Assembly: GCF_001424125.1 (NCBI RefSeq)
Contig: NZ_LMQI01000005.1
Span: forward strand, 62,001 to 126,000
Direction: 5' to 3'
DNA: 64,000 nt
DNA from: Cellulomonas sp. Leaf395
GTDB taxonomy: Bacteria; Actinomycetota; Actinomycetes; Actinomycetales; Cellulomonadaceae
Each line of letters starts with the position of its first letter. The first letter of the stretch is position 1. The notes beneath the pieces are model-generated. The model worked only from the letters and a program-made list of their open reading frames with translations, was not told the DNA's origin and did no database searches. A program made the position numbers and the translations under genes. Positions 1-10,847 of the stretch are shown in pieces.

Positions 1-1176
<1,176 letters not shown>

Positions 1177-1225
1177 GCGCAGCCCAGAGCCACCGACCAG
1201 GCGGACGATCCCGCCGGTCGGTGTG

Positions 1226-1272
1226 CCCGGGGAGGGGTGCGCTCGGCGATCCCGCCCGCGCCCCTCCCCGGG
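1226..1272 (+). terminator. Hairpin terminator downstream of leuA
   Basis: Arms CCCGGGGAGGGG (1226-1237) and CCCCTCCCCGGG (1261-1272) are perfect 12-bp complements around a 23-nt loop. There is no U-tract, as is common for GC-rich actinobacterial terminators. It lies 50 nt after the leuA stop and before recO. Confidence 0.6.
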
Positions 1273-1343
1273 TCAGCAGTGCTCGGACCTTCCGGACGCG
1301 TGTCCCGGGCTCCGGTGTGGGTGGCGCGGGGGAGAATGAGCCG

Positions 1344-2075
1344 GTGAGCCTCTACCGCGACGAGGCGATCGTCCTGCGCACCCACAAGCTGGGGGAGGCC
1401 GACCGCATCGTCACCCTCCTGACCCGGTCGCACGGGAAGGTCCGTGCCGTCGGCAAGGGGGTGCGCCGCACGTCGTCGAAGTTCGGCTCACGGCTCGAGC
1501 CGTTCATGTACGTGGACCTGCAGCTGAGCACGGGGCGCAACCTCGACATCGTCACGCAAGCCGAGACGCTGGGGCCGTTCGGGCGCCGGATCTGCGAGGA
1601 CTACACGCTCTACACCGCGGGCACGGTCATGCTCGAGACGGCGGACCGCCTGGTCGAGGCCGAGCGCGAACCTTCCCTGCAGCAGTACTGGCTCCTGGTC
1701 GGCGCCGTGAAGGCTCTGGCGTCCCGTGACCACGCGCCCGGTCTGGTGCTCGATTCCTACCTGCTGCGTGCGCTCTCGGTCGCCGGGTGGGCGCCCAGCT
1801 TCACCGACTGCGCGCGCTGTGGGGAGCCCGGGCCGCACACCGCGTTCGCGGTGGCGTCGGGCGGTGCCGTCTGCCGGGCGTGCCGGCCGCCCGGTGCGGC
1901 CGCGCCTGCACCCGAGACGTTCGGGCTCCTGGCCGCGCTGCTTGCGGGAGACTGGTCCGTCGCCGATGCAAGCGCCGAGCGGCACCGCGGCGAGGGCAAT
2001 GGCCTGGTCGCCGCGTTCTGCCAGTTCCACCTCGAGCGCCAGCTGCGCTCGCTGCCGATGGTCGAGAGGGTCTGA
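1344..2075 (+). CDS. recO: DNA repair protein RecO
   Basis: RecO is a recombination mediator that helps load RecA on SSB-coated single strands in the RecFOR pathway. The 243-residue product begins with the usual RecO N-terminal OB-fold segment ([20 protein letters not shown]). It has a C-terminal four-cysteine zinc site, C156/C159 and C177/C180. I chose the GTG at 1344 because the OB fold starts right there; the frame stays open upstream, but that part has no RecO similarity. A -10-like GAGAAT (1332-1337) lies 6 nt before the GTG and no Shine-Dalgarno sequence is visible, so the message may be leaderless. The stop abuts the uppS start with no gap. Confidence 0.95.
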   Translation: MSLYRDEAIVLRTHKLGEADRIVTLLTRSHGKVRAVGKGVRRTSSKFGSRLEPFMYVDLQLSTGRNLDIVTQAETLGPFGRRICEDYTLYTAGTVMLETADRLVEAEREPSLQQYWLLVGAVKALASRDHAPGLVLDSYLLRALSVAGWAPSFTDCARCGEPGPHTAFAVASGGAVCRACRPPGAAAPAPETFGLLAALLAGDWSVADASAERHRGEGNGLVAAFCQFHLERQLRSLPMVERV

Positions 2076-2858
2076 ATGCCGGTCCCACCGCCGCCGCACC
2101 CCAGCGGCGAACGCGCTCCCGCAATCCCGAAGGAGTTCGTGCCCCGGCACGTGGCCGTCGTCATGGACGGGAACGGTCGGTGGGCGAACGCCCGGGGCCT
2201 GCCGAGGACGGCCGGGCACGCCGCGGGAGAGGCATCGCTGCTCGACGTCGTCGCCGGCGCCATCGAGGTGGGGGTCGAGTACGTCTCGGCGTACGCGTTC
2301 TCGACGGAGAACTGGTCCCGGTCGCCCGACGAGGTGCGCTTCCTCATGGGCTTCAACCGCGACGTGCTGCGGCGGCGCCGGGACCTGATGAACTCGTGGG
2401 GGGTGCGGGTCCGCTGGGCGGGTCGGCGTCCGAAGCTGTGGCGCTCGGTGATCAACGAGCTCGAGACGGCCGAGGAGCTGACCAGGAACAACTCCACGGT
2501 GACGCTGACGATGTGCGTGAACTACGGCGGCCGTGCCGAGATCGCCGACGCCGCGCAGGCGATCGCGCGGGAGGTCGCGGCGGGGCGCGTGAAGCCCGAC
2601 AAGGTCAACGAGAAGCTGTTCGCGCGCTACCTCGACGAGCCCGACCTGCCGGACGTGGACCTGTTCCTGCGCTCGTCGGGCGAGCAGCGGACGTCGAACT
2701 TCATGATCTGGCAGGCGGCGTACGCCGAGCTGGTGTTCCTGGACGAGCCCTGGCCCGACGTCGACCGGCGGCACCTGTGGCGCGCGGTCGAGACGTATGC
2801 GCGGCGGGATCGGCGCTACGGCGGCGCCGTGGACAAGCCGGGTCAGACCTCGGCCTGA
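2076..2858 (+). CDS. uppS: Isoprenyl (undecaprenyl/decaprenyl) diphosphate synthase
   Basis: This cis-prenyltransferase elongates an allylic diphosphate with isopentenyl diphosphate to make the lipid carrier for peptidoglycan and other envelope glycans. It is 260 residues. Region I ([13 protein letters not shown]) carries the catalytic aspartate D31; [10 protein letters not shown] and the C-terminal [16 protein letters not shown], which binds the homoallylic substrate, are also present. The ATG directly follows the recO TGA, so the two genes are translationally coupled; recO-uppS is a common actinobacterial gene order. Chain length of the product cannot be read from the sequence. Its last 16 nt overlap the end of the convergent DedA-family gene. 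Confidence 0.95.
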   Translation: MPVPPPPHPSGERAPAIPKEFVPRHVAVVMDGNGRWANARGLPRTAGHAAGEASLLDVVAGAIEVGVEYVSAYAFSTENWSRSPDEVRFLMGFNRDVLRRRRDLMNSWGVRVRWAGRRPKLWRSVINELETAEELTRNNSTVTLTMCVNYGGRAEIADAAQAIAREVAAGRVKPDKVNEKLFARYLDEPDLPDVDLFLRSSGEQRTSNFMIWQAAYAELVFLDEPWPDVDRRHLWRAVETYARRDRRYGGAVDKPGQTSA

Positions 2859-3403
2859 ACGCCCGTCTCTGCACTGCGCTGCGCCCGGCGCAGCAGCCGC
2901 CGCCGGACCAGCCAGACGATCGCGACCACCACCAGGACCACCACGCCGGCGAGCACCCACGGCGACGTCGCGAACAACGAGATGGCCCCCCAGACGGCGC
3001 CGAAGCCGATCGTCGCCCAGACGGACGCCCACACGAGAGCCCCGGGGATCGACGCGATCGCGAAGCGCAGGTACGGCATCTTCACGAGTCCGGCGGCCGC
3101 GAAGATCGCGGTCTGCAGCCCGACCGTCAGGAACGCCAGGGTGACCGCGATCGGACCCCAGCGCCGGACCAGGTCGAGGCCACGCTGTGCGCTCCGCCTG
3201 TCCGTCCAGCTCTCGAGCCGCCGGATGGTGGCGTGCCACCAGCCCGGTGCACCCTCCTGCTCGTGGACCACCTGTGCCCCGCGGACGACGCCGCGGCCCG
3301 CCCAGTAGGTGCCGTGCGAACGGGCCATGACGATCACGAATAGGCCGGCGACGGCGACGCCGAGCGGCACGCTGCCGAGGTGATAGGCGTCGACGGGATC
3401 CAC
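2843..3403 (-). CDS. DedA/VTT-domain membrane protein
   Basis: This is a 186-residue integral membrane protein of the DedA (SNARE-associated, VTT) family, whose members are linked to lipid scrambling and undecaprenyl-phosphate recycling. A first membrane segment covers about residues 10-28 ([15 protein letters not shown]). The VTT-like core ([18 protein letters not shown], then [19 protein letters not shown] and [13 protein letters not shown]) follows at about 85-145, and a last hydrophobic helix ends in a basic tail. The start is a GTG. It converges on uppS with a 16-bp coding overlap, so the two messages are antisense at their ends. If the function is undecaprenyl-phosphate transport, the neighbourhood would make sense, but that link is inference. 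Confidence 0.75.
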   Translation of the reverse strand: MDPVDAYHLGSVPLGVAVAGLFVIVMARSHGTYWAGRGVVRGAQVVHEQEGAPGWWHATIRRLESWTDRRSAQRGLDLVRRWGPIAVTLAFLTVGLQTAIFAAAGLVKMPYLRFAIASIPGALVWASVWATIGFGAVWGAISLFATSPWVLAGVVVLVVVAIVWLVRRRLLRRAQRSAETGVQAEV

Positions 3404-3412
3404 GTCGCGATC

Positions 3413-4366
3413 CTACGTGGTCGGTGAGGGTCGCCTAACTGACGGTTCGTCGTGAACGTCGTCCACGAGGAGCACGTCGTCGACCATGTCCGGGTGGGGG
3501 TCGTGCGGCGCCGCGGGTCTGCGCCAGAACGGCTGCAAGGTGGCGGCGACCGCGTAGACCAGGATCGCGATGACCACGATGGTGGCCCCGGGCGGGATGT
3601 CCTGCCAGTACGTGAGCACCAGGCCGGAGACGCTGACGACGACGCCGATCACGCTGGCCAGCGTCATGGTGCGGCTGAACGACCGGGCGAACAGCTGCGC
3701 GATCGCGACCGGCACGATCATCAGGGCGCTGACCAGCAGGAGGCCGACCACCCGCATCGCGATGGTGACGGTGAGGGCGGCGATGGTCGCGACGAGCATC
3801 GACAGCAGCCGCACGGGCAGGCCGCTGGCGCGGGCGAACTCTTCGTCGTGGCTGACCGCGAACAGGGCCGTGCGCAGGCCGACGCCGACGCCCAGCACGA
3901 GGGCGGCCAGGGCGACGGTCCACCACAGGTCGGCGGTGGACACCGTCGAGATGGAGCCGAACAGGTAGCTGATCAGGTTGGCGTTGGTGCCGCCGGCCAG
4001 CTTGATGAGCAGGACGCCACCGGCGATGCCGCCGTAGAACATCAGCGCGAGGGCGAGGTCGCCGCTGGTCCGGCCGCGCTCGCGCACCAGCTCGATGACG
4101 ATGGAGCCGATGACCGCCGCGATGACGGCGCCCGGCAGGGCGAGCGTGTCCTGCGGGACCAGGCCGGCCCAGCTGCCGACCAGCCAGCCGAGCGCGACAC
4201 CGGTGAGGGCGACGTGCCCGATGCCGTCGCCCAGGAGAGCCATCCGGCGCTGCACCAGGAACGTGCCGACGACCGGGGCTGCGGCGCCGACGAGCACGGC
4301 GGCGATGAGGGCGCGCTGCATGAGGGGAGAGCTGAACAGCTCGACCACCTGGTCCCACGCGGTCAC
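3413..4366 (-). CDS. znuB: Zinc ABC transporter, membrane permease
   Basis: This is the integral membrane subunit of the high-affinity zinc (or manganese) importer, of the ABC-3 family. The 317 residues contain about eight hydrophobic helices, beginning LMQRALIAAVLVGAAAPVVG, with the family's conserved RRMALLGDGIGHVALTGVALG loop segment. An acidic tail follows the last helix. The GTG start at 4366 overlaps the znuC stop as GTGA, so translation is coupled. It is the last gene of the znuA-znuC-znuB operon. No zur/fur gene follows, unlike in many relatives, so the regulator must be encoded elsewhere. Confidence 0.93.
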   Translation of the reverse strand: MTAWDQVVELFSSPLMQRALIAAVLVGAAAPVVGTFLVQRRMALLGDGIGHVALTGVALGWLVGSWAGLVPQDTLALPGAVIAAVIGSIVIELVRERGRTSGDLALALMFYGGIAGGVLLIKLAGGTNANLISYLFGSISTVSTADLWWTVALAALVLGVGVGLRTALFAVSHDEEFARASGLPVRLLSMLVATIAALTVTIAMRVVGLLLVSALMIVPVAIAQLFARSFSRTMTLASVIGVVVSVSGLVLTYWQDIPPGATIVVIAILVYAVAATLQPFWRRPAAPHDPHPDMVDDVLLVDDVHDEPSVRRPSPTT

Positions 4367-5139
4367 GGGTTCACCTCCACGGACAGCGAGGGCCCGGTGC
4401 GCGGCGGCTCGGGGTCGGGGTGCGCGTGGGTGTGGTCGTGCCACTGGCCGGCGTGCTCGCCGCGGGCGCGAGGCGGCGGGCCGTCGTGGGCGACCCGGCC
4501 GTGGCGCAGCACGACGGCCCGGTCGATCAGGGGCGCGAACGGGCCGAGCTCGTGCAGGATCACCACGACGGTCGTCCCCGCGTCGTGCAGCCGGCTGACC
4601 GTGTCCACGAACGTCGCCTGCGTCGGGATGTCGATGCCGGAGGTGGGCTCGTCGAGGACGAGCAGGTCCGGGTCGCGGACCAGGGCGCGGGCGATGAGCA
4701 CCCGCTGCTGCTGCCCGCCGGACATCTCCTGCACGCGCTGGAACGCGCGGTCGGCCAGGCCCACGTCGGCGAGCGCGGCCAGCGCGCGGCGCCTGTGACC
4801 GCGGTGCGGTCGCAGCGTGCGGCCGTGCAGCAGGCCGGACGTCACCACCTCGTAGGCGGTCGCCGGGACGCCAGCCGCGGCGGGCAGCCGTTGCGGCACG
4901 TACCCGATCCGGTGCCACGGGGCGGACGGGCCGAGCGGCGCACCGAACAGCCGCACGTCACCGGCGGTGCTGCTCACCACGCCGAGCAGCGCGCGCACGA
5001 GGGTCGACTTGCCGGAGCCGTTGGCGCCGAGCAGCGCCAGCACCTCCCCGGCGGGCACGACGAGGTCGATGCCGTCGAGGATCGGCTGGCCGCCCAGCGT
5101 CACGCCGAGGCCGGTGGCCTCGATCACGGGAGTGCTCAC
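4363..5139 (-). CDS. znuC: Zinc ABC transporter, ATP-binding protein
   Basis: The ATPase subunit of the zinc importer, 258 residues. Walker A is GANGSGKST, the signature is MSGGQQQRV, and Walker B is DLLVLDEPTSGID, followed by the switch histidine in ILHELG. The C-terminus carries a histidine-rich run (QWHDHTHAHPDP) that could bind zinc, a feature often seen in this transporter class. The GTG at 5139 was chosen because it starts just before the ABC core and overlaps the znuA stop by GTGA; the open frame upstream lies inside znuA. It sits in the middle of the operon. Confidence 0.94.
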   Translation of the reverse strand: MSTPVIEATGLGVTLGGQPILDGIDLVVPAGEVLALLGANGSGKSTLVRALLGVVSSTAGDVRLFGAPLGPSAPWHRIGYVPQRLPAAAGVPATAYEVVTSGLLHGRTLRPHRGHRRRALAALADVGLADRAFQRVQEMSGGQQQRVLIARALVRDPDLLVLDEPTSGIDIPTQATFVDTVSRLHDAGTTVVVILHELGPFAPLIDRAVVLRHGRVAHDGPPPRARGEHAGQWHDHTHAHPDPEPPRTGPSLSVEVNP

Positions 5140-6053
5140 GAGCAGGACAATGCCATGCGCAGCGCGTCGAGGTTGTCCCGCGCGATCGTGACGTAGTCCG
5201 CGTCGGGATCGGCCAGGCCTTCGATCGGGTCCAGGACGGCGGTGTCGACGCCGAGGTCGGCGGCGAGGGTCTCCGCCACCTTGGGGCTGACCAGCGTCTC
5301 GAAGAAGATCGTTGTCACGCCCTCGTCGCGGACGATCTTCTCGACCGCGGCCAGCCGGGCGGGAGAGGGCTCGGCCTCCGGGTCGAGGCCGGAGATGCCC
5401 ACCTGGTGCAGGCCGTAGCGGTCCGCGAGGTAGCCGAACGCCTCGTGCGACGTGACGAAGGTCCGGGAGTCGCACTGCTCGAGCCCCGTGGCGTAGGTCG
5501 CGTCGAGGTTCTCGAACTGCTCGGTGAGCGCCGCCGCGTTGGCCGCGAACGTGTCGGCTCCCTCGGGGTCGATCTCGGTGAGCGTGGCAGCGACGTCCTC
5601 GACGACCTCGGGCATCCGGCTCGGGTCCAGCCAGAAGTGGGGGTCGACGTCGCCGTGGTCGTGGTCCTCGTGCTCGTCGGCCGACTCGTCCTTGTGCTCC
5701 TCGGGTCGCAGCGTCGTGTCCGTCGCCGCATCCACGACGTGGGCCGGTGAGGTCTGCGCGAGGGCCTCGTCGACCGCGGCCTGGAAGCCGGACAGGTAGA
5801 CCACCAGGTCGGCGCCGTCGATGCGGGAGACCTGCGCGGGGGAGAGCTCGACGTCGTGCGGCTCGGCGCCGGGCGGCGTCAGCGACCGCACGCTCACCCG
5901 GTCGCCGCCCACCTGCTCGGCGACGAACTGGAGCGGGTAGAACGACGCCATCACGTCGACGGTCCCGTCGTCGGCCCCCGACGCGCTCGCGCAGCCGGTC
6001 AGCGCCAGCGGGAGAGCGACGAGGACGGCGAGATGACGACGCGCGATGGACAT
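5136..6053 (-). CDS. znuA: Zinc-binding lipoprotein of the ABC importer
   Basis: The extracytoplasmic solute-binding protein of the zinc importer (cluster A-1 family), 305 residues from the chosen start. It has a lipoprotein signal with lipobox LTGC, so it should be anchored to the outer face of the membrane. A histidine/acid-rich loop (EEHKDESADEHEDHDHGD) precedes DPHFWLDPS, as in true zinc-specific members. Metal ligands are expected at PHDVELS, DPHFWLD, SHEAFGY and the C-terminal acidic site. An ATG also lies at 6062, but it would sit inside the -10/operator region; the ATG at 6053 is 7 nt after a GAGAAT -10 element. First gene of znuACB. Confidence 0.94.
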   Translation of the reverse strand: MSIARRHLAVLVALPLALTGCASASGADDGTVDVMASFYPLQFVAEQVGGDRVSVRSLTPPGAEPHDVELSPAQVSRIDGADLVVYLSGFQAAVDEALAQTSPAHVVDAATDTTLRPEEHKDESADEHEDHDHGDVDPHFWLDPSRMPEVVEDVAATLTEIDPEGADTFAANAAALTEQFENLDATYATGLEQCDSRTFVTSHEAFGYLADRYGLHQVGISGLDPEAEPSPARLAAVEKIVRDEGVTTIFFETLVSPKVAETLAADLGVDTAVLDPIEGLADPDADYVTIARDNLDALRMALSCS

Positions 6054-6089
6054 GACGATCATTCTCAGTTAGGCGAGAACGGTTGTCAA
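6053..6089 (-). promoter_or_regulatory. znuA promoter with two Zur-type operator boxes
   Basis: On the minus strand TTGACA (6089-6084) and GAGAAT (6066-6061) are separated by exactly 17 nt, a sigma-70 layout. Two 15-bp imperfect inverted repeats of the 7-1-7 Fur/Zur form lie on it: TGACGATCATTCTCA at 6053-6067 and CGAGAACGGTTGTCA at 6074-6088, each matching 5 of 7 arm pairs. Their centres are 21 bp apart, two helical turns, and they cover the -10 and -35 elements. Zinc-dependent repression by Zur is the natural reading. Confidence 0.7.
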
Positions 6090-6212
6090 AACGCATCCCG
6101 CCGCTGACGGGTAGCCTGGCTGCTCAACCCTGTTCCACCGTGGCGATCCTTCGCTGCGGTCCACCCGTCCGCGACACCCAGCCGCGGACGCCACCACCCT
6201 GGAGTGATCGTC

Positions 6213-7598
<1,386 letters not shown>

Positions 7599-7609
7599 CG
7601 ACGCCCGGG

Positions 7610-7643
7610 GCCCGAGCCCGTACCCACGAGCGTGGGCTCGGGC
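7610..7643 (+). terminator. Hairpin terminator downstream of glyQS
   Basis: GCCCGAGCCC (7610-7619) pairs perfectly with GGGCTCGGGC (7634-7643); the loop can pair internally through CCACG/CGTGG. It is 11 nt after the glyQS stop and before the end of a convergent gene, so it may work in both directions. Confidence 0.65.
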
Positions 7644-7704
7644 TCTGGCCACTGCGCGGGGTCTGAGGACCCTCGGTCCGCTCTCCGCTCGGGAGCGGCC
7701 GGTG

Positions 7705-8338
7705 CTACGTCGGATCCGACGCCGGCTGCTTCTCGACTCCTGACGCGCCGGAGCGTGCCAGCGCAGAAGGCTCGACGCCCGCCCGGAGCCAGGCGAGCAC
7801 CGCGTCCGCGGCGCCGTCGACGTCGAGCACCCGCGGTGTCGACCTCGACGTCGTACGGGCCGTGCGAGTGCACGTACGGGAGCTGGGCGAGCGCCTGGCC
7901 GAGCGTCCGCTCACCGCGCTCACGCTCACGCTCCAGGAGCACCGGCGGCTCGCACCGGACGCCGACGAGCACCGCCCACGTCCCGTGCATCACCTCCGCG
8001 AGGTCCCTCGCCCAGGCCGGGTCGAGGAGCACGTGGTCGACCACGACGTCGAACCCCGCACCGGCGAGCGCCGCCGCCGACCGGTGCAGCGCCCGGACGA
8101 GGTCGTGGGCCACCGGGCCGGGGATCACGCGGGTGATTGTGCCGTCGGGAGCGGTGTCGTACCGGAACACGTCCGGCCACGCGCTCGACAGGTATTGGCG
8201 CGGCAGCATCGTCAGGTGCCGGTCGATCCCGGCGTCGAGCAGCGGGCCGTCCCAGCGGTCCTGCAGCGCCCGCGCCAGCGAGGTCTTCCCGGCGCTGGAG
8301 GTTCCGTTGAGGACGACCACCGTGCCGGGTGCACTCAT
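7705..8338 (-). pseudogene. Chloramphenicol-phosphotransferase-like kinase, frameshifted
   Basis: P-loop kinase of the chloramphenicol 3-O-phosphotransferase-like family. Walker A is VVVLNGTSSAGKTSLA at the N-terminus, and the conserved VVVDHVLLD and LVGVRCEPPVLLERERERG segments follow. After HSHGPYDVEVDT the frame turns into an arginine-rich junk tail, while the +1-shifted frame continues with a sensible end (PRVLDVDGAADAVLAWLRAG) to a stop at 7705. One extra base (or two missing) near 7831-7840 explains this; without it the protein would be about 210 residues. It may be a real mutation or a sequencing error. Substrate is unknown; most family members are not resistance enzymes. Confidence 0.65.
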
Positions 8339-8664
8339 CGGCGCACCGCCGTCGATCGACTGGCCGATGCTGCCCCGACGTGCTCGAACGGTGCCCGCCC
8401 CCGGGTCCGGTTGAGGTGACCAGTCACGGCGCTCAGGATGTTACTTCTGAGGCGCTCCCGGTCTGATCCCTGGTCGGCGGGGCGCCGTGTGCTCAGGACC
8501 CCGCACACGCATCCCGGGGGGGGACGGTCGCGGACATCGACCGCGAGACCTTCCTGTCGGCCGCGATGGGGAAGACGGGCGCCCGGACCGCGCCGAGGCC
8601 GTCGGCTGACGCAGGGGAAGGGGTGGTTGCTCGGCTGAGAGGCGGCATGAGCGAGAATGGCTCC
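8339..8664. other. Gene-free interval between the broken kinase and dusB
   Basis: No convincing coding frame is seen in these 326 bases. They must hold the kinase promoter (reading left) and the dusB promoter (reading right). A GAGAAT hexamer at 8653-8658 lies 6 nt before the preferred dusB ATG. A G-rich run at about 8516-8524 is the only other notable feature. Confidence 0.5.
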
Positions 8665-9849
8665 ATGACCACGATGACTCCTGCGGTTCCGGCGCGCCCC
8701 GGCGCCGTGCTGCCGCCGTTGCGCATCGGTCCGCTGACCATCGACACGCCCGTGGTCCTGGCGCCCATGGCCGGCGTCACCAACGCCGCCTTCCGCCGCC
8801 TGTGCCGCGAGTCCGGCGCCGGTCTGTACGTCGCCGAGATGGTCACGTCCCGCGCCCTGGTCGAGCGCGGCGAGGAGTCGATGCGGATCATCTCGCACGA
8901 GCCCGACGAGCGGCCGCGGTCCGTCCAGGTGTACGGCGTCGACCCCGCGACGGTCGGTGCCGCGGTCCGGCTCATCGCGAGCGAGGACCGCGCCGACCAC
9001 GTCGACCTCAACTTCGGCTGCCCGGTGCCCAAGGTCACGCGCCGTGGTGGGGGAGCGGTGCTGCCCTGGAAGCGGGACCTGTTCCGGGCGATCATCACGG
9101 CCGCGGTCGACGCCGCGCGCCCCTACGGCGTCCCGGTCACCGTGAAGATGCGCAAGGGCATCGACGACGACCACCTGACCTACCTGGAAGCCGGACTGGT
9201 CGCGCAGGAGGTCGGTGTCGCCGCTGTCGCGCTGCACGCCCGGACCGCCGCCGACTACTACTCCGGCACGGCGGACTGGGACGCGATCGCCCAGCTCAAG
9301 CAGACAGTCACTGACATCCCCGTCCTCGGCAACGGAGACATCTGGTCCGCGGAGGACGCCCTGGAGATGGTCGCGCAGACGGGGTGCGACGGCGTCGTCG
9401 TCGGCCGCGGCTGCCAGGGCCGGCCGTGGCTGTTCGCCGACCTCGCCGCCGCGTTCGCGGGGTCCGACGAGCGCATCCGCCCCGGACTCGGGTATGTCGC
9501 GACGATCGTGCGCCGGCACGCCGAGCTGATGGTCGAGCACTTCGGTGACGAGGGCAAGGCGCTGCGCGAGATGCGCAAGCACATGGCCTGGTACTTCAAG
9601 GGCTACATCGTCGGCGGGGAGACCCGGGCCGCGCTCGGTCTGGTGTCGACGATGGCCGAGCTCGACGAGCGGCTCGCCCGGCTCGACCTGGACCAGGGCT
9701 ACCCGGGAGCCGGTGCCGAGGGCCAGCGCGGTCGCGCCGGGTCACCCAAGCGCCCGCTGCTCCCGTACGGCTGGCTCGACTCACGCGACCTGTCGGAGGA
9801 GTTCGCCAAGGCCCTCCACGAGGCCGAGCTGAGCGTCTCGGGCGGCTGA
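8665..9849 (+). CDS. dusB: tRNA-dihydrouridine synthase B
   Basis: Flavin enzyme that reduces specific uridines in tRNA to dihydrouridine. The FMN-binding TIM barrel starts VVLAPMAGVTNAAFRR; the catalytic cysteine is C119 in NFGCPVPKVTRRGGG, and VKMRKGID and GNGDIW complete the active site. The product is 394 residues, somewhat longer than enterobacterial DusB (~320), with the extra length at the C-terminal end. In-frame starts exist at 8647 and 8665; I prefer 8665 because GAGAAT lies exactly 6 nt before it, the leaderless geometry found at other genes here. A hairpin separates it from the convergent sugar kinase. Confidence 0.93.
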   Translation: MTTMTPAVPARPGAVLPPLRIGPLTIDTPVVLAPMAGVTNAAFRRLCRESGAGLYVAEMVTSRALVERGEESMRIISHEPDERPRSVQVYGVDPATVGAAVRLIASEDRADHVDLNFGCPVPKVTRRGGGAVLPWKRDLFRAIITAAVDAARPYGVPVTVKMRKGIDDDHLTYLEAGLVAQEVGVAAVALHARTAADYYSGTADWDAIAQLKQTVTDIPVLGNGDIWSAEDALEMVAQTGCDGVVVGRGCQGRPWLFADLAAAFAGSDERIRPGLGYVATIVRRHAELMVEHFGDEGKALREMRKHMAWYFKGYIVGGETRAALGLVSTMAELDERLARLDLDQGYPGAGAEGQRGRAGSPKRPLLPYGWLDSRDLSEEFAKALHEAELSVSGG

Positions 9850-9865
9850 CCTCCGACCATGCCCG

Positions 9866-9887
9866 TGAGTGCCGGTGACGGCACTCA
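9866..9887. terminator. Bidirectional hairpin between dusB and the sugar kinase
   Basis: TGAGTGCCG (9866-9874) and CGGCACTCA (9879-9887) form a perfect 9-bp stem with a GTGA loop. It lies between two convergent stop codons (9849 and 9899), so it can serve both genes. Confidence 0.6.
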
Positions 9888-9898
9888 TGGCTTGTTCG

Positions 9899-10780
9899 TC
9901 AGAGTCGTCGGACCGTCACCGTGGCAGCGAGCCGGTCGAGGGCCGGGATGGTCGCCGTGGGGGCGCCGAGGTCGCGGGTGGTCACCGCCGTCGCACCCGC
10001 CGCGGACGCGCGGGCGAGGGCGTCCTCGACGGGGAGACCGTCGAGCACCCCGCTGAGCAGACCGGCCAGGAAGGCGTCGCCGGCTCCGTTGGTGTCGACG
10101 ACGTCGGCTACCGGTACGGCGGCCGGCACCTCGATCCAGCCGCCGGTGTCGAGCGCGAGCGCACCCGCGCCGCCGTCGGTGCACACCGCCAGCCGGCACC
10201 CGCGGGCCACCGCGTCCAACATGTAGGCGCGCGGGTCGGCCAGCCGCGCGGCGCTCACCAGCAGCACGTCGGCCGCCGCCGCGAACTCGCGCGGGTAGTC
10301 GGCGAGGCCGTCGTCGTCGTGCACGTCGCACCAGACCGGCACGCCGGCGGCGCGTGCGGCGTCGAGCAGCGGGCGGCTGTGGTCGGCCAGGTCGAGGACA
10401 GCTGCGTCAAAGCCGTCGAACGACGGACAGGGAGCGGCGTCGGGTGACGGCAGCTCGAGGTAGAGCGAGACGCGGGAGCCGTCGTCGGCCATGAGGTTGA
10501 CGTGCCGTTCGGTGGCCGCGACCTCCTGGACGTCCAGCGAGATCCGCGGGTGCGCGAGCGCGACTCGGACCAGCCCGCCCTCGCGGTCGTCGCCGATGGC
10601 GGTGCGCAGTCTCACCTCGATGCCGAGGGCGGCGAGCGTGAGCGCCTTGCCGGCGGAGGTGCCGCCGAGCCCGTCGTGGTGGCTGCTCGCGACCAGTGTC
10701 TGCGGATGGGCCTCCGGCAGTGTCGGGAGCCGGACCAGGGTGTTCCAGGACGCGGGGCCGTTGACCAGGACACGAGGCAC
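9899..10780 (-). CDS. PfkB-family carbohydrate kinase
   Basis: ATP-dependent sugar kinase of the ribokinase/PfkB family, 293 residues. The N-terminal glycine-rich region (GLGGTSAGKALTLAALG) and the C-terminal signature with the catalytic aspartate (VDTNGAGDAFLAGLLSG) are both present. The substrate cannot be told from sequence; its divergent placement next to a secreted amylase suggests it phosphorylates a sugar released by starch or glycan breakdown, which is inference. The start is a GTG at 10780. Its likely ribosome binding site (AGGGTGG) is the right arm of a perfect inverted repeat at 10785-10805, so translation may depend on whether that hairpin forms. Confidence 0.85.
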   Translation of the reverse strand: MPRVLVNGPASWNTLVRLPTLPEAHPQTLVASSHHDGLGGTSAGKALTLAALGIEVRLRTAIGDDREGGLVRVALAHPRISLDVQEVAATERHVNLMADDGSRVSLYLELPSPDAAPCPSFDGFDAAVLDLADHSRPLLDAARAAGVPVWCDVHDDDGLADYPREFAAAADVLLVSAARLADPRAYMLDAVARGCRLAVCTDGGAGALALDTGGWIEVPAAVPVADVVDTNGAGDAFLAGLLSGVLDGLPVEDALARASAAGATAVTTRDLGAPTATIPALDRLAATVTVRRL

Positions 10781-10784
10781 GGTG

Positions 10785-10805
10785 CCACCCTAGGGGCTAG
10801 GGTGG
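10785..10805. promoter_or_regulatory. Perfect 9-bp inverted repeat over the pfkB ribosome binding site
   Basis: CCACCCTAG (10785-10793) and CTAGGGTGG (10797-10805) are exact complements with a GGG spacer. In the pfkB transcript one arm is AGGGTGG, 4 nt before the GTG start. It could be a protein operator between the divergent genes or an RNA hairpin hiding the ribosome site. Confidence 0.5.
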
Positions 10806-10812
10806 CGCCAAC

Positions 10813-10838
10813 TGCAAGTTGCTGCAACACATTGCAAC
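10813..10838 (+). promoter_or_regulatory. TTGC/GCAA operator-like cluster upstream of the amylase
   Basis: The stretch contains TGCAAGTTGC, TTGC-T-GCAA (10819-10827) and a perfect TGCAA-CACA-TTGCA inverted repeat (10823-10836). These half-sites resemble LacI/MalR-family operators and match the TTGCAA element at the malE promoter about 4.5 kb away. It lies within 10-35 nt of the amylase start, so a bound repressor would block transcription. Confidence 0.5.
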
Positions 10839-10847
10839 CCGTTCCGG

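Noticed and set aside
1488..3239. Long minus-strand open frame across recO and uppS
   Set aside because: Arginine/glycine/proline-rich shadow of two well-recognised plus-strand genes; no family similarity.
6100..6212. Possible T-box or other amino-acid switch before glyQS
   Set aside because: No specifier loop or antiterminator sequence seen; actinobacterial T-boxes are mostly on ileS.
8516..8526. G-run near 8520 as a possible quadruplex
   Set aside because: A single run only; no set of four G-tracts within a short distance.
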